Of a stretch of DNA of 64,000 nucleotides, positions 15,001 through 27,900 are shown piece by piece. The stretch is taken from positions 436,336-500,335 of the forward strand of contig SJOL01001578.1 in the NCBI GenBank assembly GCA_004794785.1. The letters run 5' to 3'. The notes beneath the pieces are model-generated. The model was not told the origin of the DNA. It saw only the letters and a list, made by a program, of their open reading frames with translations, and searched no databases. Position 1 is the stretch's first letter; every line of letters starts with the position of its first letter. The stretch comes from Opisthorchis felineus (Eukaryota > Platyhelminthes > Trematoda > Opisthorchiida > Opisthorchiidae). The position numbers were made by a program, and so were the translations under genes.

Positions 15001-16628
15001 TATATTAGGCAATGGCTAGGGGTGTTTCAGTGAACGGATGCTCGAGATATCCAAAATGGAAGCAAACAACCTTAGAAGGGAAGTTTATGGGAGGATAGAT
15101 GGTTAATTACCACATTCAAGCCCCACCAACTCAATTCAGCAAGAGAGTTGGTCAGAGAAGACAAGAGAGTTCTGCCCGTACTATTTCAGGAGATGGATAA
15201 ATATCGGCTCCATGTTAAGCAACGTAGATGGATAATGTTTGCTTTATACTGCATCTTCTAGGCATTATGCTACGATAGGAAGTCAATAGGAAAAGTTCAC
15301 GCAGATAGTGATGCGGGAAGTGCACAAAAGTCTGGCTTCGAGCGATCGATCGAGGACTGTGACGGACAAGTATTGGTATGGCTCAAGGACAGTAGTATAA
15401 GGATGCAAGTTTTCCAGTATGATGAAGTTGTAGACAGTCTTGAGTGAAATCCCCAAATAGAACAGGCCACTAGGTATGTTGATATTTCCATAGGAACCAG
15501 CAACGAACTTCCATATGCATATCACTAATGAACCACCTGTGTGCATTTTTTGCGAACAATGTCCTTGGTAAAAGTTAGGGTGTATTCACTTCGCTCTCGA
15601 GAATCGTCACTTAGTAACTTTCACCAAGTATGGTTACTTGACTTCAACTACTTAAGAGTGGTACAGTCAACTATCTGGAATTATAATCCTCTAAAAAATC
15701 AATTTTTGCATATATTGTTGAATTACGTAACATTGCAGCGGCCAGTGTTAGTTCAACAGACACTGTTACGTTGATGCTGAACAGAATACCGAAAAACTTC
15801 CAGCAGATGACCTGGCCAGCTTCTTCACCGCGTTGTCAGCGTGGTCAAATGCAGTGATCATGATCTAATCACAAAGAATGCGTTTCACACTGTTGATGTT
15901 ATGGTTGAAGCAGCAGGCAAACTCCTCACTAGCGTGGATGATGATACTAAATGATTCCGCAACCGAACTCAGTGTAAACAGATGAAGAAAGGGACTGAAT
16001 CTATGATATGCTTCCCCATGGAATAGGATCCTAGCATCTTGTTGCCAGATTGCTGAAAAGTTTTTGATTCTTTTCTGGAACTATGCATTGGCGGACTATC
16101 TAACAGGGTTCCGTGGAAAAAAAATATGTAGTTTCTTATGGGTTCTCAGTCATGAAAAGTTGGTCGTTTTCTCTTTTATTTCGTGGTAATGGTCGGTTGG
16201 CGTCCGAAATGGATTCGCCAGTGGACAGTGGTTGGTTCACTGGAGGCTTGCGCATGGTAGTTAAATCACGAGCGGTTTGTGTGGAACCGAATGTGGTACA
16301 TTGTGCAAGCCACTAATGTCGAAATAAACCTGAGGGAATATGACAAGTGAATAAGCACTCGAAATGGGGCATTTGCAATGAGGAGCACTGTACCCCGAAC
16401 CTCCTCAGGCTTGTGCGTACAGCAGTCCGCTAGGTTGCTTTATCAAGTGCTGGGGTTTTGCAGGATCTACAGCCATGATCACAGGTCTAAAAATTACCCA
16501 AATGCTGTCACATCCGAGTTCGAGCACTAAACTTCAACTGACCGTATTCAGAATGTGGCCATCGGTCACTCGTTTTACGCATCCTATCCAGCTCAACTCA
16601 TGGCGCTTCAAAGAGCATTAGACTGTGG
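1..16628. other. Gene-free left flank
   Basis: I see no supportable gene here. Open frames are short and scattered over all six frames; the longest (minus strand, 2409..2828, 139 codons) has no motif I recognise and is within the length expected by chance at this base composition. No tRNA, rRNA or clear transposon peptide was found. The only structured element I can name is the short trinucleotide array near 2.1 kb. Very diverged repeats or isolated small exons could have been missed. Confidence 0.5.
2109..2153. repeat. ACT/CTA-rich tandem array
   Basis: An imperfect tandem array of the trinucleotide ACT/CTA, interrupted by CAG or CAC units about every 12 bases, so that a 12-base unit (CAG/CAC followed by TAC repeats) recurs about three times. 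It is a simple microsatellite or minisatellite with no coding context. Confidence 0.75.
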
Positions 16629-17880
16629 TTATCTTGGCTCGTTCAAGAACTCCAGTTTTCGAGATTCGATCCTAACACTTAATTCAGGCATTGCAAGTGA
16701 ATCTCGTCGAGAATGCCAATGTACTGTCAGTAGAGTGTCTACGTTGTGCTGCCATACAGTAGTAGAGAAAGGTCGGGATACTGCCGTCTTAGTGTCTACC
16801 GGCTGATTGTGATTTCCATAAAAACGTTTATTTAATCGACTGAAAGTAGCGTTTGACTGGGCATCACGGGCATGTGGCTCAATATCGATTGTCAAGTCTG
16901 TTGACATAGTGCTGTCAAGGTAGCGGAAGTCTTCACTGCATACTATGTCGTTACCATGAATATGAATATGGAGTGTCTTGTCGTAACGACTTAGCAGGCT
17001 GTTCAAACACACCCGTACTTAGACTAAAGCAAGGTGCTTACGAGGTGGATGCTGTAGTTATTTGCCACAATTCAGCTTTTGGATGTGCGAACAAAGCACA
17101 AGCATCCACAAAAGGCAGCACACTAATCGTTGGCTCTTTTTTAATATGAAGGTCAAGAGGATACCGTCTCGGCGGCACTGGATCGGAACGCCATCTTGAG
17201 AATAACTAAACGCTTCCAATACTTTTAATCATGGTAGCCGAGACGTATTCCTTGATTCTGACCCACCGTTCGTTCAACGCATATGATGCTGCTGAACTCG
17301 ACAACCTGTAAACGGCAGCCTTTAGGAAGTTCTGTAATGTAGAGTGATATTGGAACTCATTGACAGCAACTTCGTTCCACAGCGAGGAGCCTTTTCCAGG
17401 GCCAATCGCACTTTGGACTGCACTAATGGATGATCCGTGATACAAAGCAGCACCCTGCTTCACCTTTCCTACGGGAAATTTCTTGAGGTACCTTTGTTGG
17501 ATAATGATATAATCCGAAGGATGTCCATGTCTACTTATTGGATGAACTCAAGTAGCGATGGACGCTTTCCAAGCATTGAACCATGTGCTGGTGGTGGCGA
17601 GTCCTACATTTGTAGATGCTTGCCGTTTATGTTTACGTTTATGAACTGTCCGATTACCCCCTACCACTTCTGTCTGGCAGTCGAAGCATTCATACGGCCC
17701 GGTTCACCCATTGTCCTTCCATTCATACGATCGGCCAGTGCAACTCCGACTCCATGTTTCTTCGACTATCTTGTGACATTCCAGACCAGAATAATGTGTG
17801 GACAGCTTCTCTGAACAGACAACCAAATTTCCCTAAGAGCAGTTATGCTGATGCGATAGCGCTTCAACCTCTCGGTTGCA
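16629..17880 (-). mobile_element. Decayed non-LTR retrotransposon (LINE) fragment, minus strand
   Basis: Read on the minus strand, pieces of a LINE polyprotein occur in the right order. At about 17872-17822 and 17763-17722 are endonuclease-like peptides (RYRISITALREIWL; HGVGVALADRMNG). At 17463-17206 is an endonuclease-RT linker (ALNERWVRIKEYVSATM). At about 17195-17013 is part of the RT palm (DGVPIQCR, and FVDACAL where an active enzyme has a Y/F-A-D-D box). At 17012-16629 is the post-palm region (FRYLDSTMS, ATFSRLNKRFYGNHN). The pieces lie in different frames with stops between them, and the RT fingers between linker and palm are missing. This is a dead, internally deleted copy. The L1/CR1-like family resemblance is from memory; the clade is not determined. 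Confidence 0.75.
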
Positions 17881-19014
17881 AAGGCCTTTCGAGTCTGTGG
17901 CTTCCATCCTTGGTAGAAAGAGTTCTGACTTTTTGGTTCCTAAATGTTGCTAGCTGGGGCCATTATCAAGCCGTCTATCCCCTTGGGCTGTTCCAGGCAC
18001 TTTGGCTCAACCGTTCAAGCTGTAATTTAACTGTCGATTCTCTTTTTGAGGTACAGTTATGGAGACCAACGATATGGGGGCTTGATGTACGTGGCGGTAG
18101 GGGGCTTGGATAGTCTGAGAATGCAAGAAATACAACCTAACTGTCTGACTCCTAATTCTGTTGCGCATTATAGGAGCATATTAAGCCGCACTGGACTCTT
18201 AGTTTCTGAAAGTATTTCAGTTGCATTATACTATGCGCAGACAGTTACGGTCAACCTTTGTATAATCAAAGAGTGTGGCTTTTTAATCCGCTCTTCCTCG
18301 GGCGATGGGAGCATCACTGCTCTCACGAATATTGGGTTTCTGTTTGCCTGTGGAGAAACTCGCAAAATCCCACTCTTCCACCGTAGTAAACAGCACCACT
18401 TTACTCTCAGAACGCTTCGCACCACAGTTTATCGTGGCACGGGGACTCGCTACCCTTTATGTAGCTTGTCTCTGTTAATCCCTCTTGTATGGTAGAACCT
18501 TGAGGAGCGAAGTCCCAGTTAATGTAGGCTGCAGGAGCATTGTGGTGCTAAAGCCCGACCATCAGGACAAGGTGACGGTTTTTGGTTGAGAACGAAGCTT
18601 GAAATTAAGCTTAAAAAACCACACTACGCCAACTGCATCAGTGAGTGCATAAAGATTGAAATAAACCGTCCCAAAGACTAAAAACCAGGCTGACGTACCG
18701 GCATTCACTGGTCTCCTCACCGGCCCGCTGACAAAAGTGTGGCCTAACTCAAAGCACCAGATGATAACGACGACAGTCGGCCAGATCGGGTAACTGTGCT
18801 CCGACCTCCCTAACTGGTTCGACGATAATAACCAGCATATAAAACAGCTAGTGGCGAGAAAAAAACGAAACACTTGTCAAATCTCGAAAACATCCGAACA
18901 GCAAAGTCAAGAAATAGCAAATAAAGGATACTTGAAACTACCTGACTCGACAGCTCTACCGCACCGAGCATGAATGAAGAAAGCGAAGTGAGTAAATCGA
19001 CAAATTCGGTGCTC

Positions 19015-19475
19015 GGCGGAAGCATGGAGACTTTTACGGTAGTCTGAAGTCCATCTATAGGAAGAGAATCAAACCAGCTTAGAATCTCCAGGATGCTGAC
19101 ACGGGACTGAAGCAGACTTCATCTGCAGAAATATTGAATATTTGGCGCAAATACTCCAATACAATACTGAACCAAAAGATCAGCGTCGACTGAACGGCAC
19201 TGGATAGACTGCTACGAGAGAGGAAACTGCCTCTGAAGCTTCCTCCAACCATCAAAAAGATACGGCAGGTGCATACGCGCTCTACAAAGGAAAAAGAAAC
19301 CAGACTTAACCTGACCACAGCTGCACAAGTAAGCTTCCAATGAAACGGCGTCTGATGGCTGAACTGATCTGCGCCCACAACCTCGAGGAAAAATTTGGGT
19401 TCCGTGTTGGCCGTAGCACAATGGATCTGATATTTACTGCACGACAGCATCAAGAAGAATCAAACTGGCCATGCA
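19015..19475 (+). mobile_element. Decayed LINE fragment (linker and RT fingers), plus strand
   Basis: On the plus strand, peptides typical of the region just before and into a LINE reverse transcriptase appear in order. DFYGSLKSIY is at about 19028-19057, then ILNIWRKYSNTILNQ (the family's I-L-x-R-W-x-x-x-x-x-x-x-L-N block), LPLKLPPTIKKI, and finally EEKFGFRVGRSTMDLIFTAR at about 19390-19446, the conserved GFR-x-G-R-S-T motif. Frameshifts and stops break the frame, and the catalytic palm is absent. It lies in opposite orientation to the fragment at 16629..17880 and carries mostly the parts that one lacks. Confidence 0.72.
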
Positions 19476-21241
19476 CCGGTGCAACGTCCGATACATGAGC
19501 AGCACCTACATACACCTGGTGTTCTTTGGAATAAACACGTGCCGGGCAGAGAGGCCCCATTGCTTGAACGGAACTGAGCCGAAGCATTGCTAACTACGGA
19601 ACGCCATGGGAATGCCCTTCGAATTCGGCTTACCAGCAACGCAGCTCTCGATCTATCCGAATAGGAAACCGTTGATTTCCACTGCTAGGCTGTTCCCATC
19701 TGTGTCAACCAAGCCCCGCCTGAATGTTCTGGATAATACAGAGCTTTCAACCTATAGTAGTACTAACAGTGACTTTCTGTTACTGTCGTTCCGAATAATT
19801 TATAACACTAGCTGGCCCCATACGTGTGGTATGTGGTGCGGACTACCAGACAAACCTTTCTATACGCTGTTTGTTTGTGTCCACGGATATGACCTAAATG
19901 AGCCGTAGTCGTTTCCCATAGAGAGGTCCTGATTTGCCTTGAAGGCTGAAATTTGTTCATTCATTGCTGTCTCACTTCCACTCTATACATATTGTATCAT
20001 GTTATACCTAAATTTCGTAGGTACCCAAAATCAGAGTTCCTGTAGATTCGTTTATGGGCGCGTCCAAATACGCGTCAATCAATCTGACCCACTTTAGTGT
20101 ACATCGCTCGTGCACACCTACAGAAAATATGTATACATTTCAACGTAACGTAAAGCCAATGGCGTCTAAATAGGCTAAAAATGAAGTCAACGCACGGAAC
20201 ATAATCTTACAACGGGAATTTTACGGACTACTGAATATCGTTATCTCACGATACGAATCTCACTAATCAACTTGCATAAACTTCCAAAGTTAAGGGGACG
20301 ATGGACAGTTCTCTTCCCAATAAAGTGACTCCATGGCTCACTCATTCAAAACTTTCGAATTCAATGTTTCTCCACTAAAGTGTAATGGAGCAACCCCGAA
20401 GCGCAAGAATCGTGTGCTCAAAACTTCGCTCTATATGAGCACCTATTTCGGAAGACCATTCCCAGGCCTCCCGATGTTGATATTCAATTGTAAGATCTCA
20501 GAGAGACCACCACTCACTTCTGATTGTGGATCGTTTTTTGAACGATTAAAATATTCCTCAGAAGGTACCACAAATTTACCTGCCTGTTTTTTTTCGTGGT
20601 ATATCCAGGTAATTATATTCAGGAAAGACACCCGCTGTATTTTAACATGCGGATCATGGATAGCGCAAGTCAAACAAGTGTTGGGCATTCTTGTTCTGGA
20701 ATATCGTCAAATGTGGTTGTGGCCCAGAGTAGTTGTGTAAGCCGAGTGGTAGATGATGTTAAATCTTCCCGCTTATAGCGCAGGCAACGACTGCGTAAGT
20801 GTCTTGAAAGCTGAAGGTAACAGTATGGACATTCGATATCACTTTTAGTTCCAGACGGCTATTTCTACGCCTAACTATTTCCTTCAAAGTTCGTCATCAA
20901 ATTAGTCGGTTTTGTAGAGCTTCAGGCAACTTGCTAGGCTGCATCTTCAATAACCAGCAATGATGACCGTCAAGGCAGTTGTTGTGAGCAAAAATGGTCT
21001 GGAAGATGTTCAGAGGATGACAGTGGTTGATGTATCCCATGATTCCGCACATCATTCCTCTGGGTGAATGCCGATCAGCAGAGTGCAATGAAGCCAGCGT
21101 ACAAACCAACGTACAAGAGCTAGTTGAAAAACGTTGTAGCTCCTGTGCGTAAAGCTCGACGAGATCAGTTAGTTGGGACTTTTCAGGTACATCCCAAGAC
21201 TCATATACTGGTAGAAGAATCTCATGGTCACACCAAATGTA
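19476..21241. other. Intergenic region 3' of the SMYD4 gene
   Basis: Nothing I can identify. A 140-codon open frame on the minus strand (20897..21319) starts inside the presumed SMYD4 3' UTR and runs past its polyadenylation signal. It has no recognisable domain and is treated as chance. Confidence 0.4.
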
Positions 21242-21247
21242 TTTATT
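21242..21247 (-). terminator. Candidate polyadenylation signal of SMYD4
   Basis: A perfect AATAAA on the minus strand, about 175 bases beyond the SMYD4 stop codon and the first canonical hexamer after it. It predicts a short 3' UTR. No transcript evidence is available here. Confidence 0.5.
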
Positions 21248-21422
21248 GAATTGGAGGAGCAGATTATAATGGAAGAAAGGAGGAAAGCGATTCAATGCAT
21301 GTACACATTCCATTAACACGAAAGTGCAAGATTAGGTTATATAAACTTAAATACTACTATGTAGATCAAGTGATACAGCTATTCAAAGGCAATTCACAAA
21401 ACTCTGATGCCATAAAAAAAGT

Positions 21423-21902
21423 TTAGAGAAATCGGCCCTCAATTTCTCTAGCGCTCCTTTGTCCATAAAGCAAGCAAGCTAAAGAGAGAATAGTGTTGCG
21501 CACGCCTTCCAGTGAACTCGGAATTGACAGTGCCTGAGTTTCGAGAATTGCTGAAGGCCATTGATCCAGTACCTCTACAGCCGTCCGGAAAAAATTCAAC
21601 AGCTCCCATAGGTACTCTGAACTATGATCACCAAAGTGCTTGCTAACCCAATCAACCGAGTTTGCAAAACACTGGACACCCAGGAGGTTCAGACGGTTAG
21701 CGATATGCGGATCAAGCGTGGTCAATGCTGCTGTGATACAGCGTTGTCCTACAGTATCCCACAGGCTACCAGGAGAATCTCCTTCCGGCCACCAATGTCC
21801 ATCGCAAGAGGGGCACGAAAGCGTGCCGATCTGACAAGCTTTGCTCCAGGTGTCTCGCAGTTTAGATAAGGTAGGCGAATTCGCCTCGATGACACGCATC
21901 AT
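21423..21902 (-). CDS. SMYD4 exon 6: C-terminal helical domain and stop
   Basis: Encodes residues 605-763 and the stop. The acceptor is CCCTTTCTTTGCAG, phase 0. It begins with MMRVIEANSPTL, carries a zinc-type pair CPSC (634-637), and then helices such as QCFANSVDWVSKHFGDHSSE and YLWELLNFFRTAVEVL. These match in register the C-terminal TPR-like repeats of SMYD4 (S-x-x-x-V-x-x-x-x-G-x-x-S-x-E). It ends a few residues short of the vertebrate protein. Confidence 0.88.
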   Translation of the reverse strand: MMRVIEANSPTLSKLRDTWSKACQIGTLSCPSCDGHWWPEGDSPGSLWDTVGQRCITAALTTLDPHIANRLNLLGVQCFANSVDWVSKHFGDHSSEYLWELLNFFRTAVEVLDQWPSAILETQALSIPSSLEGVRNTILSLACLLYGQRSAREIEGRFL

Positions 21903-24900
21903 CTGCAAAGAAAGGGAAGAAGACAGATTGGCCTGATATAACGGTGTGCTCAAACAGCTCCCTAAGCACTCTCAAATTAATGGTCACATACCCACATAAC
22001 GAATTACAAGCTGGACTAACAAATTTTGAAGTCCACATGTGACCAACCTAGTGTGGGCGTTACAACACAGCGCTTCTCTCCATGGAAAACCGTCGATGCC
22101 GGAGAAATTGTCCGTGTTTGCAATTCAACAGTTAAACAAAACCGGCGGATCCATGGTGTTTTGGAAGCTTTATGTTGCCGCTCCTACATTTTGTATGAAT
22201 GCACTTTGGTCATCCAAGGACTAGAATTTGCCCGAAGTACACAAGTGAAACCAATATATCCCTTATGAGCAGCAGAAAACAAATGTGAAGTTTGTTTCTC
22301 TTGCAAAACTATCCACAAGCGCAACTATCTCACCAAAACAACAGAAATTAAAGTCAAACATAGGGTAGTCCGTATGTTTGTGTTCTGTTGACTTAAAGGG
22401 TTTTCTGTCAGATTTCTGTTAAACAATGGGGTCTGACCGAAAAACGGGGTGCGTTTGGGTTGTCGTCATATCAACAACAATATACAGGAACACTCATACA
22501 GCACTCACAGATGGAACAAGAAAAAAAAGGATGCTTCTGCTTCAGATAACAGATGAACTGTAGATCTGCAAAATGTTTTGCTCATCGGCCGACAGCTGAT
22601 AGTAGTGGGAGATGAAAAGCTCAATCTTTTACACACCTTGGGAAGACACGTTGGCGACACTGACCTGTACTGCAGGTGGCTTTCAATTATTAGGATCCCA
22701 AGTACTAACAGCTTTCGGCACGTAAATTGCACGCATAACAAATAGAGTGGTTCAGGTTCACCAGCAGCATATAACCTTTTGCCCTAAGTTAGGCCTTGTG
22801 GTATAACTCCCTTGGAGCCGGTGAAGGCTACTATATCCTTGACTCTGCAATCCGGGTGTAACTCACCCGAAAAAGTGCTGCATCCCATTGCTTCTGCACC
22901 GCAGTCGTGGGTTTGGGAACATACGCACACCTCGGAATGGCACAGTGCTGACAATTGCAACTGAAGAAATACTGCCTTTGAAGTTGCGCTCGGCGACTGC
23001 TATTGGAAGCGTCGTGTAGATAATGTGGTCCATAGCAATTATAAACCTCATCAGATGGATGAATCGGTTTGGCACAGCGAAGAACAATGAATTGGTTCTA
23101 CAAATCAGAAGAAAATGAACATTTTGCTCGGCGCGGTCATAATGATTATGATCATCATAAGACGGACAAGACGATCTTCATCTCATAGTTGACGACAAAA
23201 CACCTAAAGTATGACACACTACAAACGGAGGAAGGACAGATGATAAGAGTTGGAACGTTGTATGCGTCCTAACTAGCTGCTTTTTTCTAAATCAGATATG
23301 CCCCAGCAGTCAAAGTCCAACGCTTTTATACACCAAAAAGAAGGATAATGGAGGGATCTCACAAGCGTTACTCGTGCTTGTGGAAAAGGCCAAGTCGTTT
23401 TGGCTAGCAATCATTTCATCGTGAACAACGTCCTCTGGATAAAAAGAAGCAGCAGGCGGAGAGGATCTGACGGGAAACACCGTCGAACATAGAGTATTGC
23501 GCCTTATATTGGAATGGTTCGTTTTCAGCGGATTCGGATAGCAAAATCAACACTGAGAACGGATGTCCTCAAGAAGTTTGAGTAACACGAAAACATGAAA
23601 CATTTTTTGAAAACGATATTTTGATCATTCGATTTTGAATGCACTGTTCCAGGTGGATTTTTCATACTCCATTTAGTACTGTACACCACAATCCGCCGTG
23701 ACTCGTGGGGCAGAAGCAATCAATAGTGCATCTCTTTTTAGATGTCAAGCACCGAACGCCCTAGGGCTTTCGTGAAAATTGACTTGGATAAAGAATATCT
23801 CCAATTTTCAACAGACTGTGTGGGAACATTGTTTGTGCCATGTACGAGCCCTCATGTAGCCAGGAAGGCCTACAAGAAGAATCGTGCACAACAGAGGTGT
23901 AAAAATCCAATAGATGCTTAGTTATCATTTTTCACAGTGAAAACTGACAACCACTGACCACCCCACAGGAGGGGTCAGAAAGCTCAATTTTCCCTGGTGA
24001 CCTTTTTTGGACTGAGTGCTGTAAGAGAGCATGAGTAGAAGTGTAATGGGTATACTCAAGGTTGAGGTAGGTTGTACCCACGACAATACTCGTCCCTCAA
24101 GCCGTATTCACTCGCTGCTCTGCCCCAGCCGTTCGTATGCATCCCATATACAAGTCGGGCCCTCCAATGCCTCCAAAAGGTTGCTCTTCCTTAAGTCTCC
24201 TCACATTTCTCCAAACCGATTTGCCGTTTTCAGTTGGCTTGCTGTCCTGATAGGATCGTGTGTCATGCCCATGGGTTGTTGCAGTTGTTTGTTGTGAGTT
24301 TAAGAAAACTTCGTCCGCCAGGTATTCCCATTTATTTTGTTGAATCATTCGCTGTCCAGTCAGAGGTTACTAAAAACCTCTCCAAAGCAAGCAGTTAAAT
24401 AATGCTTGAGGACTGAAAGTATTGGGGAAAGCACCAAACTCAATACCCAAAAAGGTCTAAGCGTATGGTACACAGTGCAATCGGCGGAAGATAAACACCA
24501 ACTCTTTACAACTTAGCTCAAACTGAAACAGACGGGAACTCTGGGCGGGTCAGAATTTTGAGTCAGTGAATGGAACAACTCTGAAAGAGTGAGAGAAAAA
24601 TTGGGTCAAAAGAGATCTGGTTCAAACGACTACACGATGTGTTCAATTCGAACAATTCATCTGTGTATAAGGATGTGGTATACGATGAGTGTGCAATATA
24701 TATAGATGTTGCTAAACGGTGTTGCAGTCCGTCAGATGAAGGTTCCGATTACGCTCATGTATTTATTACTGATGAGACCATCAACTCTCCGAAAGCATAG
24801 GTAAGAAAATTCGTCCGTCCACAATGCAACTGGAGAACATTCACCTCTAAGAGCAAAAATTCTCGTTGTCCAACTGCACAGATAAGTGAGTTTTATTTTA

Positions 24901-27900
24901 TCCCCACTGGAAGTGCGCGTTGACACACTCTGGAGTTTCAGCAGTAGGCTGACCTTGTATGAAATACATGATGTCTACCTTTGTTGAGAGAAGGATTAGA
25001 ATGTTGCTCCCACGTGGCGGCTGGATGGAATTTGAACCAAAATCGAGGCAGGAGTAACAAGGCCAATATGCTGAAGACAGTGAATTTTACCTAGTGGTTG
25101 GAGGTTCATCAATCTACGTTAGGTCATTCAATTTTGCTGACTGGTTTCAAGGGACTAGGTGAAGATGAAGTGTCGGTCAATTCTTAAATAGGGTTTGCTG
25201 CAGTATACTTGCTCGGTGATGGGCTATTTGCTGATGTATACGAGAAAAAAGACGCTGGTACAGACCGTGGAATACGGACCATACCCGCTTGAATGTTTCA
25301 CCCTGTAAATATGAAACGGTCAAGAAGCGGATCGGTTGGAACGAAATTAAACGAAAATACGAGTAAGGAGAACTATTCACGCTATACCGTCTGCGTTTCT
25401 GGTGAGTACGATTAAACCTCTACAGAATCTGAAGGCCCAAGTGCAGCGACGTCAACAGAAAGCATGAAGTTGCCCCAGTGTAACGGCGGATACCACTGAT
25501 GGGACATGCGAGTAGTATGTGGTTTCCTCGTAAATCCACCTCGCGTCTAATGGAAGGTGAGGTTTATTACGGGACTGGGGGAACTGCTTTGCAGCGTTAG
25601 TTTACAATTGCGTAATAGTCAAGGAATATCCACGAAAGTTCAAGAAGACGCGTGAGGATGTTCACTTTTTTTAAACAAGTTGCATATGAGACATTTATTT
25701 TCCTGTCCAATAGTTTGTAACTGTTTAGTTGGTGTTTGCTAATAAACAACTCCGCGGCGAAGGGCTTTCCTCCTTACACTAGTAGTGAACATTTCTAGCA
25801 TCATAGTCTTTCCTCGAAACCACACCGCCTACGTGCATGACCTCAATAAGATTCAATAAGGTCCAACAAGATATGTTTATAAAGTGATTACGTGTCTGAG
25901 CTCGGCAATTTCGGCAAGCGTCAATGACATGCCAAACATTTATTGCTAAGAATGTTCCCGTTGACCTTTGTTAAATCACTGTCACCATCACTCACTTTCA
26001 ATAATTCTGCACCAACATCATCAACAAGTAGGTTAACCCGAGTTTATGGATTCACCGCTTGTTTTCGACTCCAAAAATACCAGCCATCATTTTCCTCCCA
26101 AATGTGTCCAACCTGAACGTATAGCCGTAGTTAAGTTGGAAAGAATGTGCAGGAACAGTAAGGCTTTGCTGGGGTCGTTGCAGAATCACTCGTCATCATC
26201 CGGAACTGGCTACCTTATTCGGATGACACAAATGGCGCAACACCTTTTGTTTGACTCCTAACCAGACGAAACTCTGGGTCGCTTTTTTTATATCCCATAG
26301 GTATACGGGGCCTTGGGGTGCACTTGGCACCCTGAATGATTCCCTGTTATCCAAAGGGTAAATAAACGGTAATCCTTGTCACTGGATTCCCGCTGCAACC
26401 CAATACTTTGCAGATTGGACTCCCCAATCAAAGATTCCCCGAGGTTCTTCTTCAATGTATGAGACCGGGAGGTATCACGTCCGGGCAACCTAGCAGCATG
26501 CAATGCAATCTGCTCTCTCATCCTCCTAATCCGAGGTGTCAGAGGCTATAGGTACGAATGAACAAAGTTTCGCCCGACACTCCATTAACCACTTTATTGT
26601 AATTCCATTATACTCTATGTGGGGCTGCGCGCCAGCCCTTGGCTTCAATGTAAACCTGAATGTGATGAACATGCGTAGACCTATCAAACGCCATAAGCCG
26701 GCCTAGGGATGATGGCATAATAATGAGCTCTAGCACTAGTTATTTTTACACCAATGCACTTGTTTGCTATATATATATATATACATACACAAAATTGTGG
26801 AAATGAAGCAATGAAAAACGGAAAACTAACGGGGACTTTCAAGTCCACTGCACTCGAAGAAAACCCATTCATCTGTAATAAAGGGTTGAGATGTTGCCTA
26901 ACTTACGCTATCCTGACAGCCCTCACAACCTTCACTGTGAATAAGACGTAATTTTATACTCATTCTGTATAAAGGAATTTGCCGTCTCGCCACTCTGTCA
27001 CCAGGGGCAGCTTCCGCTCTGGGCGAGCAAAAAATGATGAAAAAGAACAGATAGCTTCGACACAGAAAGTTCGAGGTTTTCTCCAGCATTAGGAGTTTCT
27101 TTGGAACGCATCCTGAGCCCCAGCTCTGTTCGGGTCACATTGCAGAGAGAGATTAAACTCAGGCCATGATTTGTGCATATGAATCCCCTAAACCAATCAA
27201 CCCGATCTAACAAAAACTTGTGTCTAAGCTTAATTACAATGTGTTGCACTATCGCCGCTCATGACCTATAAAGAAACTTGAGTAACTGTGACGGCCAGTT
27301 AACGAAATGCCCATAAATATCTGTACAACTGACAATAATGTATCCTGGACTATGGATACGCTTGTCTCAGTTTTCACGAAGGAGTGCGTCTACCATTCGG
27401 AAAGATGGGTCTTGATGAGTGGGTAACAAATAGTTTGCTCATAATTTTGAGTCACCCGAATTGCTCGCTATCCCTCATGCATCCCTGCCCCTTCCCACGT
27501 TTCTGGCGCTTCTTGTCAACTGATGACACACGACAGTTTATTTGCGCCTGTTCACAGATAGCTGCATGCCCACTGAGTTTCTTGTAGATAGAACGATTGA
27601 GGATATGGTACGTTTTCCACGCCCGGCACATCCTCGGTCTCCGAATAGTCTAATCAGGTTCACTTTCGCACAGTCTCAACAAAAAACGCCGCTTCATCCC
27701 ATTCGGGCATGTTACTGCATGCAATTCCTGTACTGTTATCATCGATAAGACAGAAGATATGTTGGTCAGTCGCAGGATCCGTAAAACATCTAATACACCT
27801 GTAAGAAGGAAGTCCTTCTGAGAACTTGTAAAAGCCCAATCCCCTTGGAAGCCACTCTTGCGAGTGAAGACAGTTGTCTACAGAAATTGACCAGAAAAGA

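Noticed and set aside
16113..16316. Plus-strand open frame just beyond the 3' end of the minus-strand LINE fragment
   Set aside because: No resemblance to LINE or any other protein, and no splice context.
20897..21319. 140-codon minus-strand open frame next to SMYD4 exon 6
   Set aside because: SMYD4 ends properly in exon 6 with an AATAAA inside this region. The frame has no recognisable domain.
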